Below are positions 36,639-50,196 of a DNA stretch of 64,000 nucleotides, in pieces. Source of the DNA: Stigmatella erecta (GTDB taxonomy: Bacteria; Myxococcota; Myxococcia; Myxococcales; Myxococcaceae); the NCBI RefSeq assembly GCF_900111745.1, contig NZ_FOIJ01000011.1, positions 62,001-126,000 of the forward strand. The letters are read 5' to 3'. Below the pieces are notes generated by a model. It was not told where the DNA came from, made no database searches, and saw only the letters and a list, made by a program, of their open reading frames with translations. The position numbers and the translations under genes were made by a program. Positions within the stretch are counted from its first letter, which is position 1. Every line of letters starts with the position of its first letter.

Positions 36639-37161
36639 CCCTCCTTCGTACGGCAAACCTGAACCTCCCCCGTGAATTCAACGGTTTGGCAAAACGCGCC
36701 GAGACGCCCTGAGCCGCCATCCTCCGAGCAAGCCTTGGACATTCCAGCGCTTTCTGGGGGACTGTCTCCCAGCGCGGACGGTGTTCAGGACACCTTCGCG
36801 CCCAAGTGCCTGTTTTCACGGGAGGGCAGTGCTGGGTACGGAACCTGCCATGGGGGGCGCAACCGCAACGTCCCAACGTTCGCGGCGGGGAACGCACTGA
36901 GCCTGCTGGCTGAGGCGCTCACGGCGGAGCTGCCGCCCACGCCCCTGGCGTCCTGATACCGCGCCGTTGAACCCAAGCCCCGCGTTCCTGAATCAAGGGA
37001 CGCGGGGCTGGTCCTTTCGGCGCATCGATCAGCGCGCTCTTGCCAGCCCACCCAGCACAGGAACACGAGCCCCATGCTGAGTAGGATAAGGGATGAGGAG
37101 GTGGCTTGGCTCTTCGCTTGGGTTCAGCGCGGGCGCCAAACGGCCCTCTCAGGGAGAAGAG

Positions 37162-40134
37162 ATGCGTCAGGCTTTCGGCTGGGTGATGGCAGTCATTCTT
37201 TGCTGTTCGGCGGAAGGGAGGGCCAACGAGGGCCAGCCAGCTGCGCGGCTAAGGGAGGCGCAAGCGGATTTTGACGAGGCGACGAAACTCCATGATGCAG
37301 GCAAGTATGCAGAAGCCCTTGCACGGTCCGAGCATGCGCTCGCACTCAGAGAGGCCGTCCTCGGCAAGCGCCATACCGACGTCGCACAATCGCTCAACAA
37401 CCTCGCCAGTCTCTCCTATGAACAGGGGTTGTACGAGCAAGCCGAGCCCCTCTGCCAGCGAGCGCTTGCCATCTGGGAGGCAGCCCTGGGCAAGAGCCAC
37501 CCCGACGTCGCCCTGGCACTCACCAACCTCGCCAGAATCTACTATCGACAGGGGCTGTACGGCCGGGCCGAGCCCCTTTTTCAGCGCGCACTCGCCATCC
37601 GGGAGGCAACTCTCGGCGAGAGCCATCCCGTTGTCGCGCAATCACTCAGCAACCTTGCCACCCTTTACAAGACCCAAGGGTTGTACGGCCATGCCGAGCC
37701 CCTGTACCAGCGTGCGCTGGCGATCCAGGAGGTTGCCCTCGGAAAGACTCACTCCGACATCGCCTCCTCGCTCAACAACCTCGCCAACCTCTATGCAGGC
37801 CAGGGATTGTACGGCCGGGCCGAGCCCCTCTACCAGCGCGCGCTGGCCATGTGGGAGACCGTTCTCGGCAAGAGTCACCCAGCTGTCGCCTTAGCGCTCA
37901 ACAACCTCGCCACTGTCTATTCGGACCAGGGACTGTACGGCCGGGCCGAGTCCCTCCACCAGCGCGCCCTGGCCATCCGAGCGGTCACTCTCGGCAAGAG
38001 CCACCCCAGCGTCGCCGACTCGCTCAACGACCTGGCCAACGTTTACTGGAAGCAGGGGATGTATGGCCGGGCCGAAAGCTTTTACCGGCGTGCCCTCGCC
38101 ATTCAGGAGGCTGCCCTCGGCAAGAGCCACCCGGACGTCGCCAATTCGCTTCATAACCTCGCCAACCTTTACCGGGCGCGGGGCTTCTACGGCAGGGCGG
38201 AGCCCCTTTATCAGCGCGCGTGGGTCATCCGGGAGGTGGCGCTTGGCAATAACCACCCCAAGGTCGTTGAATCGCTCAATGACCTCGGCCAACTCTGGTT
38301 GGCCCAGCATCGCCTCTCCGAGGCGCTGCCCCTCTTTACTCAAGCCTTCTCCATTTCCGAGCAGCGCCTGCGTCACGAGGCGCTCGATTTCTCCGAAACC
38401 CGCCTTGCCAGCTTCCTCGCCCATCTGCGGGCCGATGAACAGAGACTCTATGCTTTGCTGCGCGCGCACCCCGAAAACGCCCGGGTGCGGCACCTGGCCC
38501 TCAGTGCCGTGCTTCTGCACAAGGGCCGCTCCGTCGCGGAGACAGCGAGCATCTCCCGTACTCTCTACCGCAGCCTGGGCCCCGAGGACCGCGACACCTT
38601 CGAGCAACTCCGGAGCCTGCGCACCCAACGCGCCGCCCTTTCCTTCTCGGGCCCGGGAGGGCTCACCCCGGAATCCTACCAACAGCGCCTCCACTCCCTG
38701 GCGGAAGAGGGGGATGCACTCGAAGCGAATCTGGCCAAACGCTCCGCTCCTTTGCGTTCACTGACCGCTCTGCCTTCACCGGCTGGCATTGTCGACCGTG
38801 TTGCCTCCGCTCTTCCCAAGGACGGCGCGCTGGTCGAGTTCATCGCCTACCAAGACCACCCTCTCGTGTACAAACCCGGGACGCTGCAGGCGAAGGTGGC
38901 CAGCCCGATGCGCTACCTGGCGCTGGTGCTCTTCCCCGATGCCTCCACCCGCGCCGTGGATCTGGGCCCCGCACCGCCCATCGATCGCGCTGCTTCGCGC
39001 CTGCATGACGCCCTGGCCGAGAGCGAAGCCTCGTTCCAATCCGCCTCGCAAGCACTCTACCGGCGAGCCTTCCAGCCCCTGTTACCGCTGCTGGGCACCA
39101 CTCGCCGCCTCTACCTGTCTCCCGACGGCCAATTGGGCCTCGTCCCTTTCTATGCCTTTCACGACGGCCAGGGCTTCCTCCTGGACTCCTTCGACTTCAC
39201 CCATTTCACCTCGGGCCGAGAGTTGCTGCGAGAGTCCCAGGACAGCGCTCCCCCCTCCTCCGTCTTCGTCCTCGCTGACCCAAGCTTCACCTCCTTCCCT
39301 GCCTCCGTTTCTGCCGGTGCGTTGCCTGCTCCCGGCGCTCCCCCCCTCTCCGGCTCCCTGGAGCGTTTTTTCTCTACCCTGCCCCAGGATTTGCTCAGAG
39401 ACGCGTGGGTGCCCCTGCCGGGCTCGCGTCTGGAGGCTCAAGGCATTCAGCGCCTGTTGCCCCAGGCTCAGCTGTTCCTGGGCCCCGAGGCCACCAAGCA
39501 GCGGCTGTTGCAGCTTCCCACCCCAGGCATTCTCCATCTGGCCACCCATGGATTCTTCCTGGACAAGGCCCCCTCCGCACCAGGCTCCCGGGGCCTGGCT
39601 GCCATTGACGCCCTGGACGGTGCTCCTTCGCCCCAGCAGGAGCCGCTGCTCAACTCGGGCCTCGTCCTGGCGGGTGCTCACCCCCCAGCCTCTGAGTTCG
39701 CTGCTTCCAGTCCCGAGGCGACCCTGGTCACGGCGCTGGAACTGGCCGGGCTCAATCTGTGGGGAACCCAGCTGGTCGTCCTGTCGGCCTGCGACACCGG
39801 CCGGGGCCAGGTCCTCATGGGCCAGGGCGTCTACGGCCTGCGCCACGCCTTTGTGGCAGCGGGAGCCGAAACCGTGCTCGTGAGCCTCTGGAAGGTGAAC
39901 GACGACTCCACGCGCCTGCTCATGGACCTCTACTACCGCAACCTCTTGGCCGGGCAGGGCCGCGCCTCCGCCCTGCGCGCGGCCATGATCTCGCTGCGCG
40001 CCTCGCATCCTCATCCCCATGCCTGGGCCCCTTTCATCGCCCTGGGCAGCGATGAGCCCCTGCGCGCCATTCTCCCTTCCGTCCCTCAGACGCCGGAACC
40101 CAAGCCAAGAGTTCCTCACAAAAGTCAGGATTGA
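37162..40134 (+). CDS. Exported TPR-CHAT protein (caspase-like peptidase domain)
   Basis: 990 residues from ATG 37162, preceded by GGGAGAAGAG; an in-frame ATG at 37093 would hide the signal peptide (MRQAFGWVMAVILCCSAEG). Residues 66-401 are eight 42-residue tetratricopeptide units of the kinesin-light-chain/NPHP3 type (LGKSHPDVA-SLNNLA-LY-QG-YGRAEPLYQRALAI). A helical linker leads to a CHAT domain (about 690-970) with LHLATHGFF (His796) and VVLSACDTG (Cys877), the caspase-like dyad. CHAT proteins are peptidases switched on through their repeats. Its target is not encoded nearby unless it is the ankyrin protein that starts 50-100 bases downstream. Confidence 0.92.
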   Translation: MRQAFGWVMAVILCCSAEGRANEGQPAARLREAQADFDEATKLHDAGKYAEALARSEHALALREAVLGKRHTDVAQSLNNLASLSYEQGLYEQAEPLCQRALAIWEAALGKSHPDVALALTNLARIYYRQGLYGRAEPLFQRALAIREATLGESHPVVAQSLSNLATLYKTQGLYGHAEPLYQRALAIQEVALGKTHSDIASSLNNLANLYAGQGLYGRAEPLYQRALAMWETVLGKSHPAVALALNNLATVYSDQGLYGRAESLHQRALAIRAVTLGKSHPSVADSLNDLANVYWKQGMYGRAESFYRRALAIQEAALGKSHPDVANSLHNLANLYRARGFYGRAEPLYQRAWVIREVALGNNHPKVVESLNDLGQLWLAQHRLSEALPLFTQAFSISEQRLRHEALDFSETRLASFLAHLRADEQRLYALLRAHPENARVRHLALSAVLLHKGRSVAETASISRTLYRSLGPEDRDTFEQLRSLRTQRAALSFSGPGGLTPESYQQRLHSLAEEGDALEANLAKRSAPLRSLTALPSPAGIVDRVASALPKDGALVEFIAYQDHPLVYKPGTLQAKVASPMRYLALVLFPDASTRAVDLGPAPPIDRAASRLHDALAESEASFQSASQALYRRAFQPLLPLLGTTRRLYLSPDGQLGLVPFYAFHDGQGFLLDSFDFTHFTSGRELLRESQDSAPPSSVFVLADPSFTSFPASVSAGALPAPGAPPLSGSLERFFSTLPQDLLRDAWVPLPGSRLEAQGIQRLLPQAQLFLGPEATKQRLLQLPTPGILHLATHGFFLDKAPSAPGSRGLAAIDALDGAPSPQQEPLLNSGLVLAGAHPPASEFAASSPEATLVTALELAGLNLWGTQLVVLSACDTGRGQVLMGQGVYGLRHAFVAAGAETVLVSLWKVNDDSTRLLMDLYYRNLLAGQGRASALRAAMISLRASHPHPHAWAPFIALGSDEPLRAILPSVPQTPEPKPRVPHKSQD
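37357..38364 (+). repeat. Eight tandem 126-bp repeats encoding the TPR array
   Basis: Each unit begins near CTCGGCAAGAGCCACCC and encodes 42 residues. The units stay in frame and differ mainly at third positions, so they are maintained by selection. The run could expand or contract by recombination. Confidence 0.85.
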
Positions 40135-40236
40135 AGCCCCCGGGAGCGGTGTTTTCCAACCGCGGGCGCCTCCTCTTGGCAGGATGCCCACCATGCCGCG
40201 TCCCCCACGCCCAAGAAGCCCGATGTCTCCGCGTTG

Positions 40237-42183
40237 ATGAAGAAGGCGGACCAGTTGCTCGATGAGATGCCGCCCCAACTGGACGAGGCCATCCCGCTGC
40301 TGCGCGAGGTGGTGGCGGCAGATCCCGACCACCTGCTGGCGCTGCACTCGCTCAACTGGGCGTGGGATCCCACGCGGCGCGCGGAGCCCCATCGCTGGGA
40401 GCGCGAGGTCAAGTCCGAGCACTGGCGGGTTCGCGACCGCGTCCTCAAGTTGACCCGGGGCACAAAGCCCGGCGGAAAACTGACAACCGCTCAGAAGGCG
40501 CGCTCGCTGGCCCTGAGCCAATGGGCCGAGGATCTGGTGCGGCGAAAGCCAACGGCGAGCCAGCTCGCTCAAGCGGAGACCGCGCTGGAAGAGGCTGAAG
40601 GCCTGCGTGAGCTCGTGGACCACGCGCGGGCGCGGCGCGGGCTCGACGCTTGGAAAGCGTTGCGGCGTGGGCCACCGGAGCAGGGCTACCGGCAACTGCT
40701 CTCCCTGGTCGAGGAGTCTCCCGGCATGCGCGCTGGCGAGGTGGCGGACGACGACAACCTGGTCGCTTTCCAAGGATTGGAGGGCGCCTTCTCCGACAAA
40801 GGCTTCCACGCCTGGCTCCGGAAGCAGACGCCCGCCCCGCGGCCCCCGGCGAGCAAGGCCAAGGCCCTGGACCACGGACTCCTGCTGGCGGCGGGGCTCG
40901 ACGCGGCCCCCTTCTTCGGCCCTGGTTTCGAAGGCGACAGCCGGACTGGCCGGGTGCTAGCCCTGGCCGCGCTGGGGGCCAGCCTGGAGGCCCAGGATCA
41001 ACACAAGCGCCGAGCCCTCCACCTGGCCGCGATGGTGGATGACCCCTCGCTGGTGAAGGAACTGCTTCGGCTGGGGGCTTCTCCTGACGCAACCGACGCG
41101 GCGAAGGCCACGCCCCTGCATGCCGCGGCTGAACACGGCAGTGCGTCCTGCATCGCACTGCTGGCCAAGGGCGGCGTTCCCGTGGATGCACTCGACCAAG
41201 CAGGGCGCACGGCGCTCTTCGATGCGCGACGGGCCGACGTGGCGCGGGCGCTCATCGGCGCGGGGGCCAACCCCAACGCGGGCAAGGGCTGGACACCCCT
41301 GCACCAGCACGCGCGCGTCAAGGAACGAGGGCCCGTCATCGAGGTCCTGCTCCAGGCCGGGGCAGATGTGGCTCGCAAGAACGCATCAGGCCAGACGCCC
41401 GCGAAGGAGGCGCTGGAGCACGGTAATCCGCACCTCGCCCAGCTCATGGGCGCCAGGGCGCCTTCGGGCAAGAGGGGCGCGGTCGACGTACAACCCATGC
41501 TGGAGGCGCTGGCCCGCCGGCGCAAGGCGGTGCTCAAGGCCTGGTACTACGAGGACAAGGACGTGGACGCCATCGAGCAGGTCCTGCAACGGCTCGCGCT
41601 GGAAGGCGCCACGTCCTGGAACGCGCTCGCGGGAGCGGTACAAGGCCTGCCTCCCTGGACGGCCATGGCCCTGGTGGAGCTCGCGCGGGATGCGCTACCG
41701 GCCGAGGCGAAGACGCCTCGCCTCACCAGGCTCCCGCGCCTCGTGCGAGGGAACCTGGTGGTGAAAGGTGACGTGCACGTGGATGGGCCCTTGCTCGTGA
41801 CGGGCAACCTCACGGTGGATGGCGTGCTGCGCAACGCGGGCCCCGAAGGGTTGCTCGTGGTGGGCGGCTCGCTGCGCGCCAGCGGCCTGGACACGGATGC
41901 AGAGGTCATCGTGGGCCAGGACCTGGAGGCCCAGGTGGTCTGGGGTCACGGCAACGACGCCTCGCTCCGGGCCGGCGGTGTGTTGAAGGCCAAGGCGGTC
42001 ATCGCGGACGGTCACGACGTGCGGGCGAAGGTGAAGGCCATGCATCACTTCGCCGTGGATGACTTCGACGCCTCGGACACGTCACTCCAACAAGTCTTCG
42101 TGCCGAAGGCCTTCGCCCTGGCGCGGCTGGACCGCGAAAGGCTGTTCCATGTCTTGCGCAAGACAGGAAAGGCGCTCACCTGA
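40237..42183 (+). CDS. Ankyrin-repeat protein with C-terminal beta-solenoid
   Basis: 648 residues from ATG 40237 (TTG 40234 is adjacent). There is no good ribosome site, and the frame is open and hydrophilic upstream; see the separate note on a probable frameshift at 40202-40206. Residues about 1-230 are helical. Four to five ankyrin units (about 240-395) include RRALHLAAMVDDPSLVKELL, ATPLHAAAEHGSASCIALL and WTPLHQHARVK. Residues about 500-620 repeat a G-LVVKGDVHVDGPLLVTGNL pattern expected to form a beta-helix, as in bactofilin-like or polymer-forming proteins. It is likely a cytoplasmic binding protein. Function unknown; it may be cotranscribed with the TPR-CHAT gene. Confidence 0.78.
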   Translation: MKKADQLLDEMPPQLDEAIPLLREVVAADPDHLLALHSLNWAWDPTRRAEPHRWEREVKSEHWRVRDRVLKLTRGTKPGGKLTTAQKARSLALSQWAEDLVRRKPTASQLAQAETALEEAEGLRELVDHARARRGLDAWKALRRGPPEQGYRQLLSLVEESPGMRAGEVADDDNLVAFQGLEGAFSDKGFHAWLRKQTPAPRPPASKAKALDHGLLLAAGLDAAPFFGPGFEGDSRTGRVLALAALGASLEAQDQHKRRALHLAAMVDDPSLVKELLRLGASPDATDAAKATPLHAAAEHGSASCIALLAKGGVPVDALDQAGRTALFDARRADVARALIGAGANPNAGKGWTPLHQHARVKERGPVIEVLLQAGADVARKNASGQTPAKEALEHGNPHLAQLMGARAPSGKRGAVDVQPMLEALARRRKAVLKAWYYEDKDVDAIEQVLQRLALEGATSWNALAGAVQGLPPWTAMALVELARDALPAEAKTPRLTRLPRLVRGNLVVKGDVHVDGPLLVTGNLTVDGVLRNAGPEGLLVVGGSLRASGLDTDAEVIVGQDLEAQVVWGHGNDASLRAGGVLKAKAVIADGHDVRAKVKAMHHFAVDDFDASDTSLQQVFVPKAFALARLDRERLFHVLRKTGKALT

Positions 42184-42195
42184 GCGCACGCTCCG

Positions 42196-43389
42196 CTAGG
42201 GCGCGCGGGGGGCGCTGAACTCTGGAATCAGCTCTCCCGTGAGGCGGATGCTCTTCATGACCTTCTCGTGTGCCAGGGCGCCGACCTGGTGGAAGGACAT
42301 GAGTGCATCGATGCCGAGCGCCTCATAGCGCTTCAGCCGATCGCGCACCTGCTCCTTCGAGCCGACGATCAAGGACTCCTGCTCGCTCAGCACGTCCCAC
42401 AGTTCCCCGTCCGGAACCTCCTCGCCCTGCACCACCCGGCCCAGCAGCCGTTGAGCCCGTGACTGCGGCGCGTTCGGGTCCTTCTTTCGCGAGTATTGGC
42501 CGGCCAGCCCACCTCCCGCTGGGTCCTTCGCCAGCGCATCCAGCTCGGCGGCCGACCGGATGAAGTGCTCCTTCGCCTCGAAGAAGGTCAGTGAGCCGTT
42601 GGTGTACCAGGCCGCCGCCTTCGCGGCCCCGTTCTCCATCGCCTCCTGCTCGCTGTCCGCGCAATGCACGAAGGTGAAGAAGGCCACCTGATCATTCACG
42701 AACTCGCCGACCGGCTGGCAGTGCTTGCGGAGGGCTTCCCGGTAGAGGTGGATCATCTCCGCCACCTCCTCCAAGGAGGCCCACAACGTCACGCCGAGCG
42801 CCCCCACCCCGTTGCGCCCCGCCTGCTCGAACGAAGCAGGGCTGGAGCAGGCCTGCCACAGCGCGGGGTGCGGCTTGCGGTACGGCTTCGGAACGACGTG
42901 GATGTTGCGGATCTGGAAGTCCTTGCTGTCCCAGGAGAAGGGCTCGGGGCCCCACATCTTGGGAATCATCTCGAAGGCCTGCTGCATCTGCCCCCGGGTG
43001 GAGTCAGGGTCGATGTTGAAGGTGCGCCATTCGGGGACGGTGCTCCGGGCGAGGCCCAGCTGGAAGCGGCCCTCGCTCAGGTGGTCGATGAAGGCCGCCC
43101 GTTCGGCGATGCGGATGGGGTGGTTGAACCGTGCGGGCGCAAGGACGGACGAGTGGCCGACGTGCATCCGCTTCGTGTTCATGGCGATCGCCGTGAGCAT
43201 GCACTCTGGCGCGGAGCTGTAGCTGAACTCCGTGGCCGCGTGGTGCTCCACCTGCCACCAGACGCCGTACCCCAGCTCATCCGCCAAGCGGGCCTGCGCC
43301 AAGGTCTCCTGAATCAGGCGGTGCTCATGGTCCGCATCGCGCCACAGCGCCTTCGGTTGCTGCATCTCCGAGAAGATATCGAGTCTCAT
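42196..43389 (-). CDS. LLM-class (luciferase-like) flavin-dependent oxidoreductase
   Basis: 397 residues from ATG 43389, preceded by GGGAGGG. It has the bacterial luciferase fold: MRLDIFSEMQ at the first strand, HHAATEFSYSSAPE, VGHSSVLAPARFNHPIRIAER and the LSEGRFQLGLARS motif. Members use FMN or F420 to oxidise diverse substrates, so the specific reaction is unknown. Its 3' end lies 12 bases from the convergent ankyrin gene; its 5' end is divergent from a small hypothetical gene across 171 bases. Confidence 0.9.
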   Translation of the reverse strand: MRLDIFSEMQQPKALWRDADHEHRLIQETLAQARLADELGYGVWWQVEHHAATEFSYSSAPECMLTAIAMNTKRMHVGHSSVLAPARFNHPIRIAERAAFIDHLSEGRFQLGLARSTVPEWRTFNIDPDSTRGQMQQAFEMIPKMWGPEPFSWDSKDFQIRNIHVVPKPYRKPHPALWQACSSPASFEQAGRNGVGALGVTLWASLEEVAEMIHLYREALRKHCQPVGEFVNDQVAFFTFVHCADSEQEAMENGAAKAAAWYTNGSLTFFEAKEHFIRSAAELDALAKDPAGGGLAGQYSRKKDPNAPQSRAQRLLGRVVQGEEVPDGELWDVLSEQESLIVGSKEQVRDRLKRYEALGIDALMSFHQVGALAHEKVMKSIRLTGELIPEFSAPRAP

Positions 43390-43560
43390 CCATCCCTCCC
43401 CATTGAGGCTCTCCTGGAGCCAGGGCCCCCGCATCCTGCCTGAAGAGCGGAGAGACATCCCCTCCCCCCCCTTGCGGAGGCACGGCGCGTCACATCGGGA
43501 AGATCCATTCTCTGTCCAGGTGCGCGCGGAAAGGGTTCGCGCCGAGACGAGGAAATATCC

Positions 43561-43992
43561 ATGGATCAAGCGATGACGGAGCCGGTGGCTTCACCTGCCA
43601 TCTCCCGAGGCTTCACGGCCAATACCTTCTCGGTTCACAACCGGCGAATCTCCGCCACCTTCTCGGCGACGAGCATCACGGGAGCTCCGTTGCTGCACTA
43701 CCGGGATGGCCAGCACGAAGTGAACGCGCGGGGGGATGACATTCGCCAGGTGGAGACGGACATCGGAACGCTGGTGAGCATCACGCTGGAGCCGGACGCG
43801 GACGCGGGAGCGCTTCTCTTCACCGTGCTGATTCCGCGGGTCAGCCTCGCGACGTCCCTCGGCTCGCAAGCCCTCTCGACCGTGGGCTTCCTCACGCGCA
43901 GCCGCTTGCCCCCACGCCTTCCTGCCAACGTTCAGCTGCAGACGTACAGCGTGGAGGCGCTGAAAGGCACCGCCACCTTCGTGACGTCCTGA
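43561..43992 (+). CDS. Hypothetical beta-rich protein
   Basis: 143 residues from ATG 43561, with GAGACGAGG 8 bases ahead. There is no signal peptide or membrane helix. The composition suggests alternating beta strands (FSVHNRRISATFSATSITG, TDIGTLVSITLEPDADAGA, LLFTVLIPRVSLA), maybe one small sandwich domain. I do not recognise a family. It is divergent from the luciferase-like oxidoreductase gene and may share its promoter region, a weak hint of common control. Codon use is like that of the chromosome, so it is probably real. Confidence 0.72.
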   Translation: MDQAMTEPVASPAISRGFTANTFSVHNRRISATFSATSITGAPLLHYRDGQHEVNARGDDIRQVETDIGTLVSITLEPDADAGALLFTVLIPRVSLATSLGSQALSTVGFLTRSRLPPRLPANVQLQTYSVEALKGTATFVTS

Positions 43993-44001
43993 ACGTGCGG
44001 A

Positions 44002-44026
44002 GGCGGCGGGAATCGGCCCCGCCGCC
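44002..44026. terminator. Hairpin between convergent hypothetical and glpV genes
   Basis: GGCGGCGGG (44002-44010) pairs perfectly with CCCGCCGCC (44018-44026) over a 7-base loop, in the 49-bp gap between two gene ends. It would serve both strands. Confidence 0.6.
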
Positions 44027-44041
44027 CTCACACCGGGGCGG

Positions 44042-45834
<1,793 letters not shown>

Positions 45835-45844
<10 letters not shown>

Positions 45845-46113
45845 CTTCCGATGACGAGCATGAACAGCAGTGAAAGGCCCACGGCGATCCCCTGAGGGGC
45901 CTCCGTCAGCCCGAGCCAGGCAAGGTTGATCCACGCGCTGCCCATCAGCCCCAGGAAGAGCCGGTCTCCCCGGCCCGTGGGCATGGGCAACAAGCCCCGC
46001 CGGGGCACCGACGGCGACACCAGTCCCCAGACGGTATAGGCGAGCAGCAATGCGGCGATGACCCCGAAGAACAGGGCCGTTTCCAAGGTCCACGCCATCC
46101 ATTGAAAGTCCAT
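45835..46113 (-). CDS. glpU: DUF2160 small membrane protein of the glycerol importer
   Basis: 92 residues with about three transmembrane segments. MAWTLETALFFGVIAALLL, GRGDRLFLGLMGSAWINLAW and the overall size match DUF2160, the small protein called GlpU in rhizobial glycerol transporters. Its precise function is unknown. It starts 6 bases after glpQ and overlaps glpV, showing that it belongs to the transporter operon. Confidence 0.88.
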
Positions 46114-46119
46114 GGCGGC

Positions 46120-47792
<1,673 letters not shown>

Positions 47793-47798
47793 GTCTCC

Positions 47799-48873
<1,075 letters not shown>

Positions 48874-48887
<14 letters not shown>

Positions 48888-49986
48888 GCGCGCCCTCCCT
48901 CGGGGCAGGCGGCGCGGCCACGAGGCGGCCGTCCGGACCGAATGCGAACATCCGGGCTGGGGAGAAGAAGAGGTTCAACGCCGCGCCGAACGGGTGCCGG
49001 TGCACGCCTTCGACCTGCGCGGAGAGCGAGTGGCGCCCGTGCGTGGCGTGGATGAGCGTCTCGGAGCCGCTGATCTCCTCCACCTCCACGTGCACTGGCA
49101 GGCGGATGTCCGAGCCCGACGCCGGGGCGAGCCGCAGGTGGTGCGCCCGCAGCCCCAGGCGGTACGGCCCGGGCGCCAGCGCCTTCAGGTGGCCCGAGAG
49201 CGGGAAGGCCAGCTCGGGGGAGAGCCGCACCTCGGTGCCGGCCACCTCCACGTTCCACAGGCTCATCTGCGGATCGCTGAACACCTGGCCGACCTGCTCC
49301 GTGGCGGGCGCCTGGTACACGTCCAGGGTGGCGCCCGTCTGGAGCAGCCGCCCCTCGTGCAGCACGCTGGTGCGGCCGCCCAGGAGCAGGGCCTCGGTGG
49401 GCTCGGTGGTCGCGTAGACGATGACGGCGGGGCGGTCCCGGAAGATCTGCCGCATCTCCGTGCGCAGCTCCTCGCGCAGCTTGTAGTCCAGGTTGGCCAG
49501 GGGCTCGTCCAGGAGCAGCAGCGGCGCGTCCTTCACCAGCGCGCGCGCCATGGCCGTGCGCTGCTGCTGGCCTCCGCTCAGCTCCGCGGGCAGCCGCTGC
49601 AGGAAGGGCTCCAGGCGCAGCACCGCGGCCGTCTCCCGCACCCGCTTGTCGATCTCCGGCGTGCCCAGCTTGCCGGCCAGCCGCAGGGGCGAGGCGATGT
49701 TCTCGTACACGGTGAGCGAGGGGTAGTTGACGAACTGCTGGTACACCATGGCCACCTCGCGGCGGCGCACGTCCCAGCGCGTCACGTCCACGCCGTTGAA
49801 GCGGATGGTGCCCGAGGTGGGCCGGTCCAGCCCCGCCATCAGGCGCAGGAGCGAGGTTTTTCCCGCCCGCGTCCGGCCCAGCAAGATGTTGAATGAACCA
49901 GGTTCCAACGCCAGCTGGATGTCCGCCAGGTGCATCTCCCCGCCGACCATCCGCGTGACGTTGTCGAGCTCGATGCCGTGCTTCAA
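48874..49986 (-). CDS. glpS: Glycerol ABC importer ATP-binding protein (GlpS-type)
   Basis: 370 residues, first gene of the six-gene operon. It has a slightly unusual Walker A GRTRAGKT, the signature LSGGQQQRTAMARAL, Walker B LLLLDEPLANLD and a C-terminal TOBE domain. In GlpS the switch-loop His is often replaced, and here TTEPTEAL stands in that place (Glu for His), suggesting that one of the two ATP sites is degenerate. The shared region of 210 bases to the divergent ampG-like gene must contain the operon promoter. Confidence 0.92.
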
Positions 49987-50196
49987 CCCATTGTCCTCGG
50001 TGCGCGGATCCTCAAGCCGTTGACTCTAGGGTCAGCCCCCGGACGTAGCCAGAATTCCAGCGATAACGCACAGCGTCGGGACCGGGCGCCAGGCCCGCCC
50101 ACCGTCCGCCCCACCCCAGGACAGGCGGGCGGACACACTCCGGGGGAAGCAGGCACCGCCTGGCCGTGGGAGCGCGTAGAGTGCGCCCTTCGACCT
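49987..50196. promoter_or_regulatory. Divergent promoter region of glpSTPQUV and the AmpG-like gene
   Basis: 210 bases between two outward-facing starts. No perfect dyad or clear -35/-10 pair could be defined by eye; the AT-richest part is near 50040-50062. Confidence 0.35.

Larger units (their letters stand above)
36076..37161. other. 1.1-kb region without intact genes
   Basis: It contains a decayed transposase on the minus strand (36099 to about 36540), two copies of a 14-bp direct repeat and a perfect 8-bp hairpin, described separately. The rest (about 36640-37161) shows no intact coding frame and probably includes the promoter of the TPR-CHAT gene near its end. Confidence 0.55.

Noticed and set aside
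36195-36662. Plus-strand frame of 155 codons in the gene-poor region
   Set aside because: It overlaps the transposase remnant on the other strand and has no ribosome site or recognisable domain.
37357-38364. Regular repeats considered as a CRISPR array
   Set aside because: The 126-bp units are in frame, have no constant short repeat with variable spacers, and encode TPR helices.
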